This document shows, piece after piece, positions 17,790-27,084 of a stretch of DNA of 64,000 nt. Where the stretch lies: the NCBI RefSeq assembly GCF_003001905.1, contig NZ_PVNE01000021.1:1-64000 (forward strand), in the 5' to 3' direction. A model generated the notes under the pieces. It saw nothing but the letters and a program-made list of their open reading frames with translations, did not search any database and was not told the DNA's origin. Origin of the DNA: Planifilum fimeticola (GTDB lineage Bacteria; Bacillota; Bacilli; Thermoactinomycetales; DSM-44946). Made by a program: the position numbers and the translations under genes. Within the stretch, counting starts at the first letter, position 1, and each line of letters begins with the position of its first letter.

Positions 17790-17836
17790 AAATCGTAATT
17801 ATTACGATTTACAACCGGCCATCATCTCTCTATAAT
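17790..17836 (+). promoter_or_regulatory. Zur box overlapping the znuA promoter
   Basis: TCGTAAT-T-ATTACGA (17793-17807) is a perfect 7-1-7 palindrome identical to the Bacillus Zur consensus, with three further symmetric bases on each side. It overlaps a sigma-A promoter, TTTACA (17808-17813), 17 bp, TATAAT (17831-17836). Zinc-loaded Zur bound here would block the -35 element. Confidence 0.92.
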
Positions 17837-17879
17837 AGAACATGGATTTTCTCCACAAAGACCGTCAGGGGTGAACCCC

Positions 17880-18800
17880 ATGTCACGCAGCAAAAACCTG
17901 TTGGTAGCTTTATGTCTTGTATGGACTTCAATCCTTGCCGCTTGCTCCGGGGAAGCGCCCCAGGAAGAGGCCGGCGATCAGCTCAAGATCTATGCCAGCG
18001 TGTATCCCCTCGCCGATTTTGCCGAAAAGATCGGCGGAAAGCATGCGGACGTCACGCTGCTCGTGCCCCCGGGGGTGGAACCTCACGATTTTGAACCCAC
18101 CCCCAAGGATTTGACCCGGTTGAGCCGAGCCGACGTCTTCCTCTACAACGGCATCGGATTTGAAGCATGGATCGGTCAGGCCAAGGAGATCCTGGATCCC
18201 GAGCGGACGGTGATCGCCGATGCCTCCGCATCGCTGAAACCCTTGTACAGCGGATCCAACGGATCCAGAGAGGCGGACCCCCATGTCTGGCTGGATCCCA
18301 TCAGGGCGAAAAAAATGGCGGAGGCGATCCGGGATGCCCTGATCAAGGCGGATCCCGATCACGCCTCCGATTATCGGACCAACTTCGAGAAGCTCTCCCG
18401 TCGCTTTGACGAACTAGACCGCACCTTCCGGGAGATCTCGAACAAGGCGGAGAAAAGGGAGTTTGTCGTCTCCCACGCGGCCTTCAGCTACCTGGCAGAC
18501 CGATACGGACTTCATCAGATCGCCATCTCCGGCTTGTCCCCCTCCGACGAGCCCGGTCCGAAGGAGTTGAAGGCGGTGATCGAGGCGGCCAAGCGGCACC
18601 GGGTAAAGGTCATATTTTTCGATTCCCTCGTCCCGGGGAACATGGCCAAGACCGTCAAAGAAGAAGTGGGTGCCGAGGCCCTGGTGCTGAATTCCCTGGA
18701 AGGGCTCAAACCCCGGGAGGCGGAAACCGGGGAGGACTATTTCTCCATCATGGAAAAAAACGCCGAGAACCTCGGCAAGGCGCTGGGCTCCACCGATTGA
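17880..18800 (+). CDS. znuA: Zinc ABC transporter substrate-binding lipoprotein
   Basis: The 306-residue protein carries a lipoprotein signal peptide ending LAAC and the cluster A-I metal-binding fold. Candidate Zn ligands are His in GVEPHDFEP (near 71), His in DPHVWLDP (near 136), His in VVSHAAFSYLADRYG (near 200) and an acidic residue in IFFDSLVPG (near 275). It captures zinc outside the membrane for import. ATG 17880 follows AGGGGTG at good spacing. The Zur box directly upstream supports zinc as the metal. No permease or ATPase gene is adjacent, so it must work with a transporter encoded elsewhere. Confidence 0.93.
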   Translation: MSRSKNLLVALCLVWTSILAACSGEAPQEEAGDQLKIYASVYPLADFAEKIGGKHADVTLLVPPGVEPHDFEPTPKDLTRLSRADVFLYNGIGFEAWIGQAKEILDPERTVIADASASLKPLYSGSNGSREADPHVWLDPIRAKKMAEAIRDALIKADPDHASDYRTNFEKLSRRFDELDRTFREISNKAEKREFVVSHAAFSYLADRYGLHQIAISGLSPSDEPGPKELKAVIEAAKRHRVKVIFFDSLVPGNMAKTVKEEVGAEALVLNSLEGLKPREAETGEDYFSIMEKNAENLGKALGSTD

Positions 18801-18907
18801 GCTCCTACTCTGCACAGACGGACGGATGACCGAAAGCCCTCCGCGAAGGTGCGGCGCACCTCTTCGGCGAAGGAATAACGAAACAACTGAAATCACGGGG
18901 TGATCGA

Positions 18908-19849
18908 ATGCAGACCCGTGCCCGCCACAACAAATGGATCTCGTACAAAATTCCTCCTGAATGGGACGGGAAAAAGGTGGAGGAGGTCCTGAAGGGCCCT
19001 CTCTCCCTTTCCAACCGGATGATCAACCGCCTGACCCGATCTCGCGGGATTCAGCTCAACGGTCGGATGCCCTGGCTGGGCCGCCGGGTGAATGCAGGGG
19101 ATCACCTGCGCGTCGCCGTCCGGCCCCTGGAGCGGTCCGACCTGGCTCCGGAGCCGATTCCCTTCGGTCTTCTCTATGAGGATGCGGATTTGATGGTGGT
19201 GGACAAACCGGCGGGAATCAACGTCCATCCCGTCCATCCCAAGGAGACGGGCACCCTGACCCACGGCATCCTTTTTCACTGGCAAAGACAGGGTTTTGAA
19301 GGGCGGGTCCGTCCCGTGCACCGGCTGGACCGGGATACCACAGGGGTGCTGTTGATCGCCAAAAACGCCTACATGCACCAGCTGTTGGACCGACAGCTGA
19401 AAAGCCGGTCCATCGAGCGGGTCTACCTCGCCATCGTGAAGGGCCGCCTCGCCCGGGAGGCGGGCACGATTCGCCTGCCCATCGACCGGGACCCGACCCA
19501 CCCCCTCCGGCGGCGCGTCGCGGAGGGCGGAGCCGATGCGATCACCCTGTTCCGGGTTCTCGCCGCCACCGAACAGGCCTCCCTGATCGAGGCGAAGCTG
19601 GAGACCGGCCGGACGCACCAGATCCGCGTCCACTTCTCCCATCTGGGCCATCCCCTGTGGGGAGACCGGCTTTATGGAGGTCCCGGCGGTCGTATCGAAA
19701 GGCATGCCCTCCATGCGGAACGCTTGTCCTTCACCCATCCCCTGAAGCAGGAAGCGATGTCCTTTTCGGCGCCTCCGCCGCCGGACTTCGCCCGGTTGAT
19801 GGAGGAACTGGGGCTTCAACGGAATCGCCCGCCAGCCTCTCCGGCATGA
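18908..19849 (+). CDS. RluA-family pseudouridine synthase
   Basis: The 313-residue protein has an S4-like N-terminal region (LSNRMINRLTRSRGIQLNG), the catalytic motif HRLDRDTTGVLL with its Asp near residue 138, and RTHQIRVHFSHLGHPLWGDRLYG near 237. These identify an RluA/RluD-type enzyme that isomerises uridines in ribosomal or transfer RNA. The precise target cannot be deduced; Bacillus YlyB/YhcT/YjbO relatives are the best comparison. GGGGTGAT precedes ATG 18908. It is 107 bp downstream of znuA, with an imperfect GGTGCG/CGCACC hairpin between them. Confidence 0.93.
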   Translation: MQTRARHNKWISYKIPPEWDGKKVEEVLKGPLSLSNRMINRLTRSRGIQLNGRMPWLGRRVNAGDHLRVAVRPLERSDLAPEPIPFGLLYEDADLMVVDKPAGINVHPVHPKETGTLTHGILFHWQRQGFEGRVRPVHRLDRDTTGVLLIAKNAYMHQLLDRQLKSRSIERVYLAIVKGRLAREAGTIRLPIDRDPTHPLRRRVAEGGADAITLFRVLAATEQASLIEAKLETGRTHQIRVHFSHLGHPLWGDRLYGGPGGRIERHALHAERLSFTHPLKQEAMSFSAPPPPDFARLMEELGLQRNRPPASPA

Positions 19850-19868
19850 CGGGCGTTCTATTTGTCTG

Positions 19869-20171
19869 TTATGCCATTTTCAGCAAGGCTTCCCGGCCGG
19901 TCATCCCGGGGCAAATCCCGATGCGCTCCGCTTCCAGGGTGACGGATTCCAGCGGCGCTTCCAACAAATCCTCCAAACTGCGCACGCCGACAGCCCGGCC
20001 GGCCAATATCCTGCGCTCCGCCAACTTTTCATTCAACAACTTCACATCGAGCGCACCGCACATGATGTATCCCTTGTCCGTCGTCAACACCAGCAGTTTC
20101 GTCTTGGGCAGAGCCACTTCCACGCCGATCACCCGGCGACCGTCCACATCAAACGGTTGAAGTCGTACCAA
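19869..20171 (-). CDS. yunC: YunC/DUF1805 family protein
   Basis: The 100-residue protein matches Bacillus YunC nearly end to end: VEVALPKTKLLVLTTDKGYIMCGALDV, LAGRAVGVRSLEDLL and CPGMTGREALLKM. The family is a small alpha/beta protein of unknown role. TTG 20171 was preferred because GGGAGGGAG lies 6 nt upstream and it gives the normal family length; ATG 20195 would overlap that ribosome binding site. It is the last gene of a minus-strand cluster that also includes yunE and yunD, as in Bacillus. Confidence 0.9.
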   Translation of the reverse strand: MVRLQPFDVDGRRVIGVEVALPKTKLLVLTTDKGYIMCGALDVKLLNEKLAERRILAGRAVGVRSLEDLLEAPLESVTLEAERIGICPGMTGREALLKMA

Positions 20172-20242
20172 AAAGAACTCCCTCCCTTGATTCATTCCCT
20201 ATCAGGGTATGCCGGGGAGGGAGCGCTGTTCCTTCAGCCCTT

Positions 20243-20500
20243 TCAATGGAGATGGGGGGGAGTGAAGGACGGTTTCCATAGAGGGATTTTTCCTTCCTGC
20301 GCCATTTTCATCTTCAACATCTCCACGAGATAAATCCCCATCATCTGAAACATCTCTTCTTCGCTCATTTCATCAATCAACCGCTGGATATCTTCCCGGG
20401 TGTGTTCTTCCAACAAACTGAGTACCAGGGTCACCGGGTCTTCTTCTTCGTCGTTCAACTGATCCCGGTATAGCGAATAAACCTCGTCGACAAATCGCAT
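20243..20500 (-). CDS. Small acidic helical protein, DUF6154-like
   Basis: The 85-residue protein is almost entirely helical and acidic (MRFVDEVYSLYRDQL, EDPVTLVLSLLEEHTREDI, MSEEEMFQMMGIYLVEMLKMKMAQEG). This pattern resembles a conserved Bacillus family annotated DUF6154 with no assigned function. A strong GGAGGAGGG ribosome binding site precedes ATG 20500. It sits between yunD and yunC on the same strand with short gaps, so it likely belongs to that operon. Confidence 0.75.
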   Translation of the reverse strand: MRFVDEVYSLYRDQLNDEEEDPVTLVLSLLEEHTREDIQRLIDEMSEEEMFQMMGIYLVEMLKMKMAQEGKIPLWKPSFTPPHLH

Positions 20501-20566
20501 GGAGAACCCTCCTCCTCTCTATTGTAGCCCATCCCTCTCCCCTCTGAAAACATCCCCTGCGTCGTC

Positions 20567-22000
20567 TCAGACCCGGATCCAACGGGGCACCAAACAGTCC
20601 CTGACCGATCCCGGACGCTGAAGCCGCCAGGCGAGCACATCCCGTAAAAATTCAGGCAGATAATAGCGGATATCTTCTCCGTTTTGAAGCTCGAAGTACC
20701 CTACGCCGAAGGTGAACATATCGACGCTCGCCACCCGGTATTTTCGGTCTTCCACCAACTGCTGGCCCCCCACGCGGACGGAGCGGATCTTCTGATAGGG
20801 CTTCGCCTCGGGGTGGTACTCCACCTGAAGCCCGGAAACGTTGATCGTCCCCAACCTTTCACCCCGAAATCCAAAGCCGCGGATCTCCAGGCGCTGAAAC
20901 TCCTCCAGCAGGGCTTCCTCCAGCGTCCGCAGGATTTGCCGCCCCGTCAGGACCATTTTACACGGATTGATCGGATGTGGACAGATCTGATGCAATCGCC
21001 CCTTGGTCACCGGTCCGCTGTCCAGTCCGCCCAACAGTTGTCCCGCGTTGACCAGGGCCACTTCCGCATCCACCCATTCCTTCAATCCGTCCGCCAAGAG
21101 GTTGCCCAGGGGAGACTCCCCGTACCAATCGATGGAGAGGGGGCGATCCAAACGCCCGATCGGGCTGGAAAGAAATTTTTTTCCCTCCTGCCGGTGATGC
21201 TCGATCCGACGAAGAATCTCTTCGGAATCGCCGATTCCCTCCACAGGACGCACCCGTCCCGACCCGCCGGCGATGCGCCCTCGTTCGGCATCCCACTCCA
21301 GCGTGACATGTCCCACATGTTGGCCGAACTTGCCCGCCGCGGCGATGAAGGTGTTTCCGACCCGCTCGGGTGCCTCCAGCAGGTGGTGGGTGTGTCCGCC
21401 CAGGATCAGGTCGATCCCCGGCACCTCTTCCGCCAAGCGGCGGTCCATGGGCAGACCCAGATGGGAAAGCAGCACGAGCACATCCACTTCCCCACGGATC
21501 CGCGGTACCCACTCGGCGAGCACCTCCAGGGGATCGGACAGCCGCCAACCCATCAATTCATAAAAAATCGGGTAAGGAATGGTCGCCCCCAGAAAGCCGA
21601 CGCGAATGCCCCCCATCTCGCGGATCGCCCACTTTTTCAACCATTCGGGCCGATCACCCCGGACGGCTTCGATATTGGTCCCGACAACGGAAAAGGGAAC
21701 GTCCGCATACACCCGATCCAGGGCCTCCCGGGGAAAGGTGAGCAGTTCGTTGTTTCCCAGCGTGACCACCTGATAACCGGTGGCCTCCAACACCGCCCGG
21801 TTGGCCATCCCGCCGGTTCCTTCCGTCTCCATCCTTCCCCGGTCCATGTGGTCTCCGACGTCCACGGCGATCCACGCCTCTTCCCCGCGGTTCCCTTGCC
21901 GCGGAAGCTGTGACAGGAGCGTCGCGATCTTCGGCATCCGCTCAAAGTGGCTGTGGAGATCGTTCGTGTGCAGAATGTGCAGATATTTCAGCTGAGTCAC
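20567..22000 (-). CDS. yunD: YunD-like metallophosphatase / 5'-nucleotidase family protein
   Basis: The 477-residue protein begins with the metal-binding signature LHTNDLHSHF, followed by VDVGDHMDRG (near 48), LGNNELL (near 100), a segment with VLLSHLG (near 168), and GGHTHH (near 196): the complete calcineurin-like phosphoesterase set. A C-terminal 5'-nucleotidase domain (about 280-470) follows. Family members hydrolyse nucleotides or UDP-sugars. There is no signal peptide, which, like Bacillus YunD, suggests a cytoplasmic enzyme. GTG 22000 has AGGAGG six bases upstream. It lies downstream of yunE and upstream of the DUF6154-like and yunC genes. Confidence 0.92.
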   Translation of the reverse strand: MTQLKYLHILHTNDLHSHFERMPKIATLLSQLPRQGNRGEEAWIAVDVGDHMDRGRMETEGTGGMANRAVLEATGYQVVTLGNNELLTFPREALDRVYADVPFSVVGTNIEAVRGDRPEWLKKWAIREMGGIRVGFLGATIPYPIFYELMGWRLSDPLEVLAEWVPRIRGEVDVLVLLSHLGLPMDRRLAEEVPGIDLILGGHTHHLLEAPERVGNTFIAAAGKFGQHVGHVTLEWDAERGRIAGGSGRVRPVEGIGDSEEILRRIEHHRQEGKKFLSSPIGRLDRPLSIDWYGESPLGNLLADGLKEWVDAEVALVNAGQLLGGLDSGPVTKGRLHQICPHPINPCKMVLTGRQILRTLEEALLEEFQRLEIRGFGFRGERLGTINVSGLQVEYHPEAKPYQKIRSVRVGGQQLVEDRKYRVASVDMFTFGVGYFELQNGEDIRYYLPEFLRDVLAWRLQRPGSVRDCLVPRWIRV

Positions 22001-22113
22001 AGCAATCCTCCTATCCGCGCGATGATCGGCCTTCCCGCGCGTCCTTCCGATGGTGACTGAGCCCTATTTGATAAAGTCCGACGCGCCGTGACGGCGGGAA
22101 CAAAGCCCGGGAG

Positions 22114-22932
22114 TTAGGACACCCCTTCCCAAATCATGCGCACCGCCACCAACAACAAAGCCAGACGAAGGGCGATGAGCAGTCCCCGACTGCTGAGGCG
22201 GCTGGAGATCCAGGCTCCCAACCGACCGCCGAACCACGCCCCGGGGGCGATGAACAGCGCCGCTTTCCATTCCACATTCCCTTGTACCAAGTGTCCCAAA
22301 CTGCCGATGATGGACGAGAACAAGATCATGAACATCGATGTGGCGGTGGCCACATGGGGCGGAAAACGGAAGAGGAACACCATCACCGGCATCATCAGGG
22401 CCCCTCCGCCGATGCCGAACAGGCTGGAGACAAGCCCCACCAAAAAGGAGACGGCTAGGGCCGTCGGCCGGTGATAACCGTACCGGTGAACGGTGCCGTC
22501 CGGATCGGTAAATTCCCGGGTGACGCTCCATTTGACGGAGCGCCCCTTCCCCCGCTCCCCCACAGTCAAGACGATGGAGACAAGGATCATAAAGACCCCG
22601 AAGGCGATGTAAAAGGAATCCGGCTCAAAAAAGCGGTTCAGGTATGCCCCCGTCACCGCCCCCGGACCGCTCGCCGCAAAAAAAAGCAATCCGCTGCGGT
22701 AATCCACCCGGCGCTGCCGGGCATAGGTCAAGGTGGACGACAAGGCGGTCACGACAATCATGATCAGCGACGTGCCGACCACCACCTGGGGGGTGAGGTG
22801 TCGGAATTCCGGAAAGAGGGCGGCTATCAGCAGCAGGGAAGGGACTGTGACCACACCGCCGCCCAAACCCACCAGACTGCCGACCGTTCCCGAGAGCAAG
22901 CCGATCAACAAAAAAAGAATCCATTCCTCCAC
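22114..22932 (-). CDS. yunE: TSUP-family membrane exporter, YunE-like
   Basis: The product has about eight membrane helices in two homologous halves, each beginning with the TauE/SafE signature: GTVGSLVGLGGGVVTVPSLL near residue 14 and LVSSLFGIGGGALMMPVMVF near 167. TSUP proteins export sulfite, sulfoacetate or related organosulfur anions. GTG 22932 was chosen because GGGGAG lies 8 nt upstream; TTG 22962 is also in frame. Bacillus yunE likewise adjoins yunD. The substrate is not known. Confidence 0.88.
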   Translation of the reverse strand: MEEWILFLLIGLLSGTVGSLVGLGGGVVTVPSLLLIAALFPEFRHLTPQVVVGTSLIMIVVTALSSTLTYARQRRVDYRSGLLFFAASGPGAVTGAYLNRFFEPDSFYIAFGVFMILVSIVLTVGERGKGRSVKWSVTREFTDPDGTVHRYGYHRPTALAVSFLVGLVSSLFGIGGGALMMPVMVFLFRFPPHVATATSMFMILFSSIIGSLGHLVQGNVEWKAALFIAPGAWFGGRLGAWISSRLSSRGLLIALRLALLLVAVRMIWEGVS

Positions 22933-23137
22933 TCCCGTCACTCCCCATTGTCCCTTTTTCAACCCATCGTAACATGTCCCGTCCTCGGCGGGAAGACATG
23001 TCCGGCATCTCTTTTCGCAAAACCGGTTTCGTTACGGCTCTCCCCCTTCGGGAGCAAAAAGCCTGTGAGAAAATGTCTTTTGAGACCATTATATTGCGAT
23101 TTCGTGCTTCTATCCGAACGGAGACCTCCCCCGCGAC

Positions 23138-24928
23138 TCATCCCGAACGCGCGACGTCCGACCTCCCGCCGCATGGCCGGATCCACAACTTCCGGAAATC
23201 CGCCCAGCCGAAGGAGTCGAAGGTCATCCCTTGAAGATTCCGGGGATATTTGATCCGCTTGTACAGGTGACACAGAAACAGCATCGTCAAATCGCGGTGA
23301 AGAAACTCCTCCACTTCGTCGATGATCCTCCGCCGATCCTCCGCGGACGACCCGCGGACAAACCGATCCGTCCGGCGGTCGACGTCGTTCAGACGGTCCG
23401 GATCCAAAAAGCGGCGAAACAGGTTGACATTGCGGAAAAACATGAACCAGCTCGACTCAAAATCCGAATCGAAGACGTCCGCCATCAAAAACAGATCGGC
23501 CTTTTCCTCCAATTCTTTGCGGTACAGCCAGTCGATCGGCACCGGAACGGGCGAAATCCGCACCCCCACCGCCTGCGCCCGTCTCCGAATCCAGTCGGCA
23601 ACCTTGGCTTTGGTCCCGCAATTCCCCTCCGATTGGTCAAAATAGTACAGAGACAGCGTCTCCCCGGCGTAACGGCTCCCCTCCAACCACGAACGCGCCT
23701 CATCCAGGGAGGATGGCGAAACCTCCGCCGACCGGCTCTTTTCCGGCAACATGCTGTCGGCAGGAAACCGGTCGTTCCCCCCCAGCTCTTTCACCATCCG
23801 CCTGCGGTCGCAAATCGCCCGCATCGCCCGACGAAAACGGATATCATGCTGCGGTCCGGGCCTGCGAAAATTGAAAACCAGCATCTCGCAGGCAAATTGT
23901 TCGAACAGCACTTCCCGCTCGCCGCCGCCTTCATCCTCCCCCGGCAACTGATACCGCGCTTCCCCCTTCTTCTCCCCCGGAACAAGCCAAAGCTCGATCC
24001 GATCCAGCAGCGGACGCTCCCGAAAATAACCGTCGAAGGCTTCAAACACCACCCGGCTGTCCGACAGCTCCCGGATCTGAAAGGGACCTGTCCCCACATG
24101 TCGCCGGGCAGACGCTTCGCGGGGACGGATCGATGTGTTGACGGTTCCGAGAAAACGGGGAAAAAAGGGCAAAGAATCCGTCAAACGGAACCTGATGGCG
24201 TGTTCGTCCATCACCTCGATTTCGGCGATGTAACGCGCCAGCCACGGCATCACGCTGTTCGGCGCCTCCATCAACCTCAGGAAGGTGTGGCGGACATCCT
24301 CCGCCGACAGCAATCTCCCGTCGTGAAACCGGACCCCCTTTCGCAAATAAAAAGTCCATTCGGCATGAGCGGAATCCGATTCCCACGCATGGGCCAGGTG
24401 GGGCCTTAGCTGACGCGTTTCTGCATCATAATGAACCAGGGTGTCATACACCTGGCGAACGAAATGACACTCCGCCACCACCGACACCGCGGAAGGATCC
24501 AGGGTGGTCAGCTTACGGTAAAGGGGGATTTTCAGCACTTCCCTCCGCCGGTTGTCCGCCTGCTCCACCTGCAGCCCCAGCCGGACGTGGAGGCGCTCCC
24601 GGCACTGCTCCCACACCTCTTCCGGAAGTTCCTCACGGCGGAGAAACTCCATCGCATCATGAACCCGCCCCTTCTCCAGCAAATCGGTAAAATGGGAAAC
24701 GGCCATCTCCTCCAGCCCCCGCCGAAAGATGAGAACCGACCGATTTCCCCGTCCGCTTCCGGGCATCCAGCGGATCCATTTTCGCTCCTCCATTTTTCGG
24801 ATCAGATGCTTCACATTTCGTCGGGTGCAGCACAGCGTCTCCGCCAATTCCGCCACCGTCACGGCCATTTCTCCCTTTCCGGGGGGATAGGCGGACCGCA
24901 ATTTGATGTAGTGTTCGACCAAGTTCAC
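23138..24928 (-). CDS. SgrR-family transcriptional regulator with solute-binding domain
   Basis: The 596-residue protein combines an N-terminal winged helix (MAVTVAELAETLCCTRRNVKHLIRKMEERKW, about 20-50) with a family 5 solute-binding domain (about 130-580; LTTLDPSAVS, FYLRKGVRFHDGRLLSAEDV). That is the SgrR architecture, in which a cytoplasmic SBP-like domain senses a metabolite; there is no signal peptide. GTG 24928 follows GAGGAGGGG. The gene is divergent from an MFS exporter, and an imperfect palindrome in the 110-bp gap is a plausible operator. The regulator probably controls that exporter. Confidence 0.9.
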   Translation of the reverse strand: MNLVEHYIKLRSAYPPGKGEMAVTVAELAETLCCTRRNVKHLIRKMEERKWIRWMPGSGRGNRSVLIFRRGLEEMAVSHFTDLLEKGRVHDAMEFLRREELPEEVWEQCRERLHVRLGLQVEQADNRRREVLKIPLYRKLTTLDPSAVSVVAECHFVRQVYDTLVHYDAETRQLRPHLAHAWESDSAHAEWTFYLRKGVRFHDGRLLSAEDVRHTFLRLMEAPNSVMPWLARYIAEIEVMDEHAIRFRLTDSLPFFPRFLGTVNTSIRPREASARRHVGTGPFQIRELSDSRVVFEAFDGYFRERPLLDRIELWLVPGEKKGEARYQLPGEDEGGGEREVLFEQFACEMLVFNFRRPGPQHDIRFRRAMRAICDRRRMVKELGGNDRFPADSMLPEKSRSAEVSPSSLDEARSWLEGSRYAGETLSLYYFDQSEGNCGTKAKVADWIRRRAQAVGVRISPVPVPIDWLYRKELEEKADLFLMADVFDSDFESSWFMFFRNVNLFRRFLDPDRLNDVDRRTDRFVRGSSAEDRRRIIDEVEEFLHRDLTMLFLCHLYKRIKYPRNLQGMTFDSFGWADFRKLWIRPCGGRSDVARSG

Positions 24929-24949
24929 TGCCGCCCCTCCTCAAAAGGG

Positions 24950-24975
24950 TGAAAGAGTTAAGATAAGTTTACTCT
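24950..24975. promoter_or_regulatory. Imperfect palindrome between sgrR-like and MFS genes
   Basis: AAAGAGT and ACTCTTT flank a 12-bp AT-rich centre that is itself partly symmetric. The site lies in the divergent intergenic region and is a candidate operator for the SgrR-like protein. No direct evidence beyond symmetry and position. Confidence 0.35.
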
Positions 24976-25038
24976 TTTTGTTCCCCTTTTTCCAGCACAT
25001 AATGGAAGCATCTCCTGGAGATGGAGGGGCACAACCTC

Positions 25039-26295
25039 ATGGAAAGAATCCTGAACGTCCTTCGCACCTATCATCCCCTGGTCTGGGTCCTCGTCGGAGG
25101 CACCGCCTTTGCCCGGACCGCGTCCTTTATGAGCCTCCCCTTTTTGGCTCTGTATCTGTCCCGCACCACCGGGCTGGATCCGTTTGTCACCGGAACGATC
25201 GTGGGAGCCGGGGCGCTGGCCAGCACCTTCGGCGGTTTCCTCGGCGGAAATCTGTCGGACCGTTTTGGCCGCAAACGGGTGATGTTGTCGACGCTGTTCG
25301 TGTGGGCGGTCGTCTTCTGGGGATTTGCGATGGCTGAAGAAGCCGCCCTGTTTCTGATATTGAACCTGCTGAACGGGCTCTGCCGCTCGTTCTTTGAACC
25401 GACCGGCCAGGCGCTCCTGGCCGATGTGACGCCGCCGGACAAGCGGATGCGGGTCTTCGGTTTCCGATACATGGCCATCAATGTGGGCGCCGCCGTCGGT
25501 CCCCTGATCGGCGCATATCTGGGGATGGTGTCGGGGAAGATCACCTTCTGGATCACCGGAGGCGCCTATCTGCTGTACGCCGTCGCACTCCTGATCATGA
25601 TGAACCGATTTGCTCCGGCCGCTCCGGCCGCGCCGCCGGAAAGGACCCGCTTCACCGCCGCCCTGCGGGTGATCCGCAAGGACGCCGCTCTGGGCTGGTT
25701 CATCCTGGGGGGAATCCTCGGCCAAGCCGGATACGCTCAGATCGAAAGCACCCTGCCCCTGCACCTGAAAACCCTGTTCGGGGAAAACAACGCTCTGTAC
25801 CCGGCGCTTCTCACGATGAACGCCGTCACGGTCATCCTGTTGCAGGTCTTTGTCACCCGCTGGGCGGAAAAGCGCTCCCTGATCGGAAACCTGGGATTGG
25901 GCAGCCTCCTGTTCGGCCTCGGTCTGGGTTGTTTTGCCATCGGTGAACACTGGATCGTCATGGCGCTAGGCATGTTCATCCTGACGATCGGGGAAATCCT
26001 GACCTTTCCCACCAGCAGCCTGTTCATCAACCGGTTGGCTCCCGAATCCCTTCGGGGGACCTACTTCGGAGCCAACAGCTTCCGAAATGTCGGCTTCTTC
26101 ATCGGTCCCGCCCTCGGCGGATGGCTGCTCGGATCCCACGGCGGCAAGGCCGCGTTCGGCCTCATCGCCCTCCTGACGGTCTGCGGCATCCTGTTCTACT
26201 GGATGGGATACCGGGCGTGGCTCCAAAGAAAAAATGCCCCGGAGAAGGAGTCCGTTTCGAACACTTCCCTTTCGGCGGCAAAAGCTGTCCGGTGA
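25039..26295 (+). CDS. MFS transporter, drug-efflux type
   Basis: The 418-residue protein has twelve predicted membrane helices and the MFS motif A GGNLSDRFGRKRVM in the loop between helices 2 and 3 (near 77-90). Motif C-like GAYLGMVSGK is seen after helix 5. It resembles Bacillus YttB/MdtG-like multidrug exporters. ATG 25039 lies 10 nt after GGAGGGG; the ATG at 25021 sits inside that ribosome binding site. Divergent pairing with an SgrR-type regulator suggests substrate-induced expression. In several Bacillota such pairs occur as a unit. Confidence 0.9.
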   Translation: MERILNVLRTYHPLVWVLVGGTAFARTASFMSLPFLALYLSRTTGLDPFVTGTIVGAGALASTFGGFLGGNLSDRFGRKRVMLSTLFVWAVVFWGFAMAEEAALFLILNLLNGLCRSFFEPTGQALLADVTPPDKRMRVFGFRYMAINVGAAVGPLIGAYLGMVSGKITFWITGGAYLLYAVALLIMMNRFAPAAPAAPPERTRFTAALRVIRKDAALGWFILGGILGQAGYAQIESTLPLHLKTLFGENNALYPALLTMNAVTVILLQVFVTRWAEKRSLIGNLGLGSLLFGLGLGCFAIGEHWIVMALGMFILTIGEILTFPTSSLFINRLAPESLRGTYFGANSFRNVGFFIGPALGGWLLGSHGGKAAFGLIALLTVCGILFYWMGYRAWLQRKNAPEKESVSNTSLSAAKAVR

Positions 26296-26337
26296 TCCGT
26301 TGATCCGACCGTTTGATGTGATGTAAAGGGATAGGAT

Positions 26338-26366
26338 TTGACAGGTCGAGATTCATCAATTATACT
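26338..26366 (+). promoter_or_regulatory. Sigma-A promoter of the carbonic anhydrase gene
   Basis: TTGACA (26338-26343), a 17-bp spacer and TATACT (26361-26366) make a near-consensus promoter. It gives a leader of about 140 nt before ATG 26513, in which I see no recognised riboswitch. Confidence 0.8.
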
Positions 26367-26512
26367 ACTTCCCGCAAAATAAATATAATTCCTATCAGAT
26401 TACATGACAAATCCATCGTCCCGTCTGTCGAATCCTTCTCCACGCCAGGAAGTAAAAACCGCATAACGGTGGATGTGCACCTTCGGGATCCTTCATTGGG
26501 GAGGTAAGTGCG

Positions 26513-27034
26513 ATGAAAAATCAGCCCACCAGCAACGCCAAGGCCTTGCTCGAGTCCAATCGGGCATACGCCCAGAGGTTCAATCAGGGAGATTTACCGT
26601 CTTCCCCTGCTCGTAAAGTTGCCCTTGTGACCTGTATGGATGCAAGGTTGGATCCATTGTCGTTTTTGGATGCACAGCTCGGTGATATCCACGTCATCCG
26701 GAACGCCGGCGGCCGTGTCACTGAAGATGTCATCCGATCCTTGGTCATCTCTGAACAGCTGCTGGATACAAAAGAGATCATCGTGATTCACCATACCGAC
26801 TGTGGAATGCTCACCTTTAAGAACGAGGACCTGTATGCGCGAATAGAAAAAACCCTTGGTGAAAAGGCGGGGAAGGAAGCGCGAAAGGTCGACTTTTTGC
26901 CCTTCAGGGATCTCGAGGAAAGCGTCAGGGAAGACATGGAGAAACTGAAACAATCCGAACTGATTCCGGAGGATGTCCGGATCTTCGGTGGCATCTACGA
27001 CGTCCATACCGGAAAGGTGGAACCGGTTGAGTGA
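26513..27034 (+). CDS. Beta-class carbonic anhydrase
   Basis: The 173-residue protein carries the beta-CA zinc site: Cys and the Asp-Arg dyad in TCMDARLDP (near 40-47) and His-x-x-Cys in VIHHTDCGM (near 91-99). The Gly-rich IRNAGGRVTEDVIRSLVIS follows as in the smaller beta-CA (Rv1284/YvdA/YtiB type). It interconverts CO2 and bicarbonate in the cytoplasm. GGGGAGG lies at ideal distance from ATG 26513. The gene has its own strong promoter and stands upstream of a decayed region. Confidence 0.94.
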   Translation: MKNQPTSNAKALLESNRAYAQRFNQGDLPSSPARKVALVTCMDARLDPLSFLDAQLGDIHVIRNAGGRVTEDVIRSLVISEQLLDTKEIIVIHHTDCGMLTFKNEDLYARIEKTLGEKAGKEARKVDFLPFRDLEESVREDMEKLKQSELIPEDVRIFGGIYDVHTGKVEPVE

Positions 27035-27084
27035 TAAAGGTATGACCAGGCAGCGGGATTCATGGCAGCATCTGAACTCTTCAG

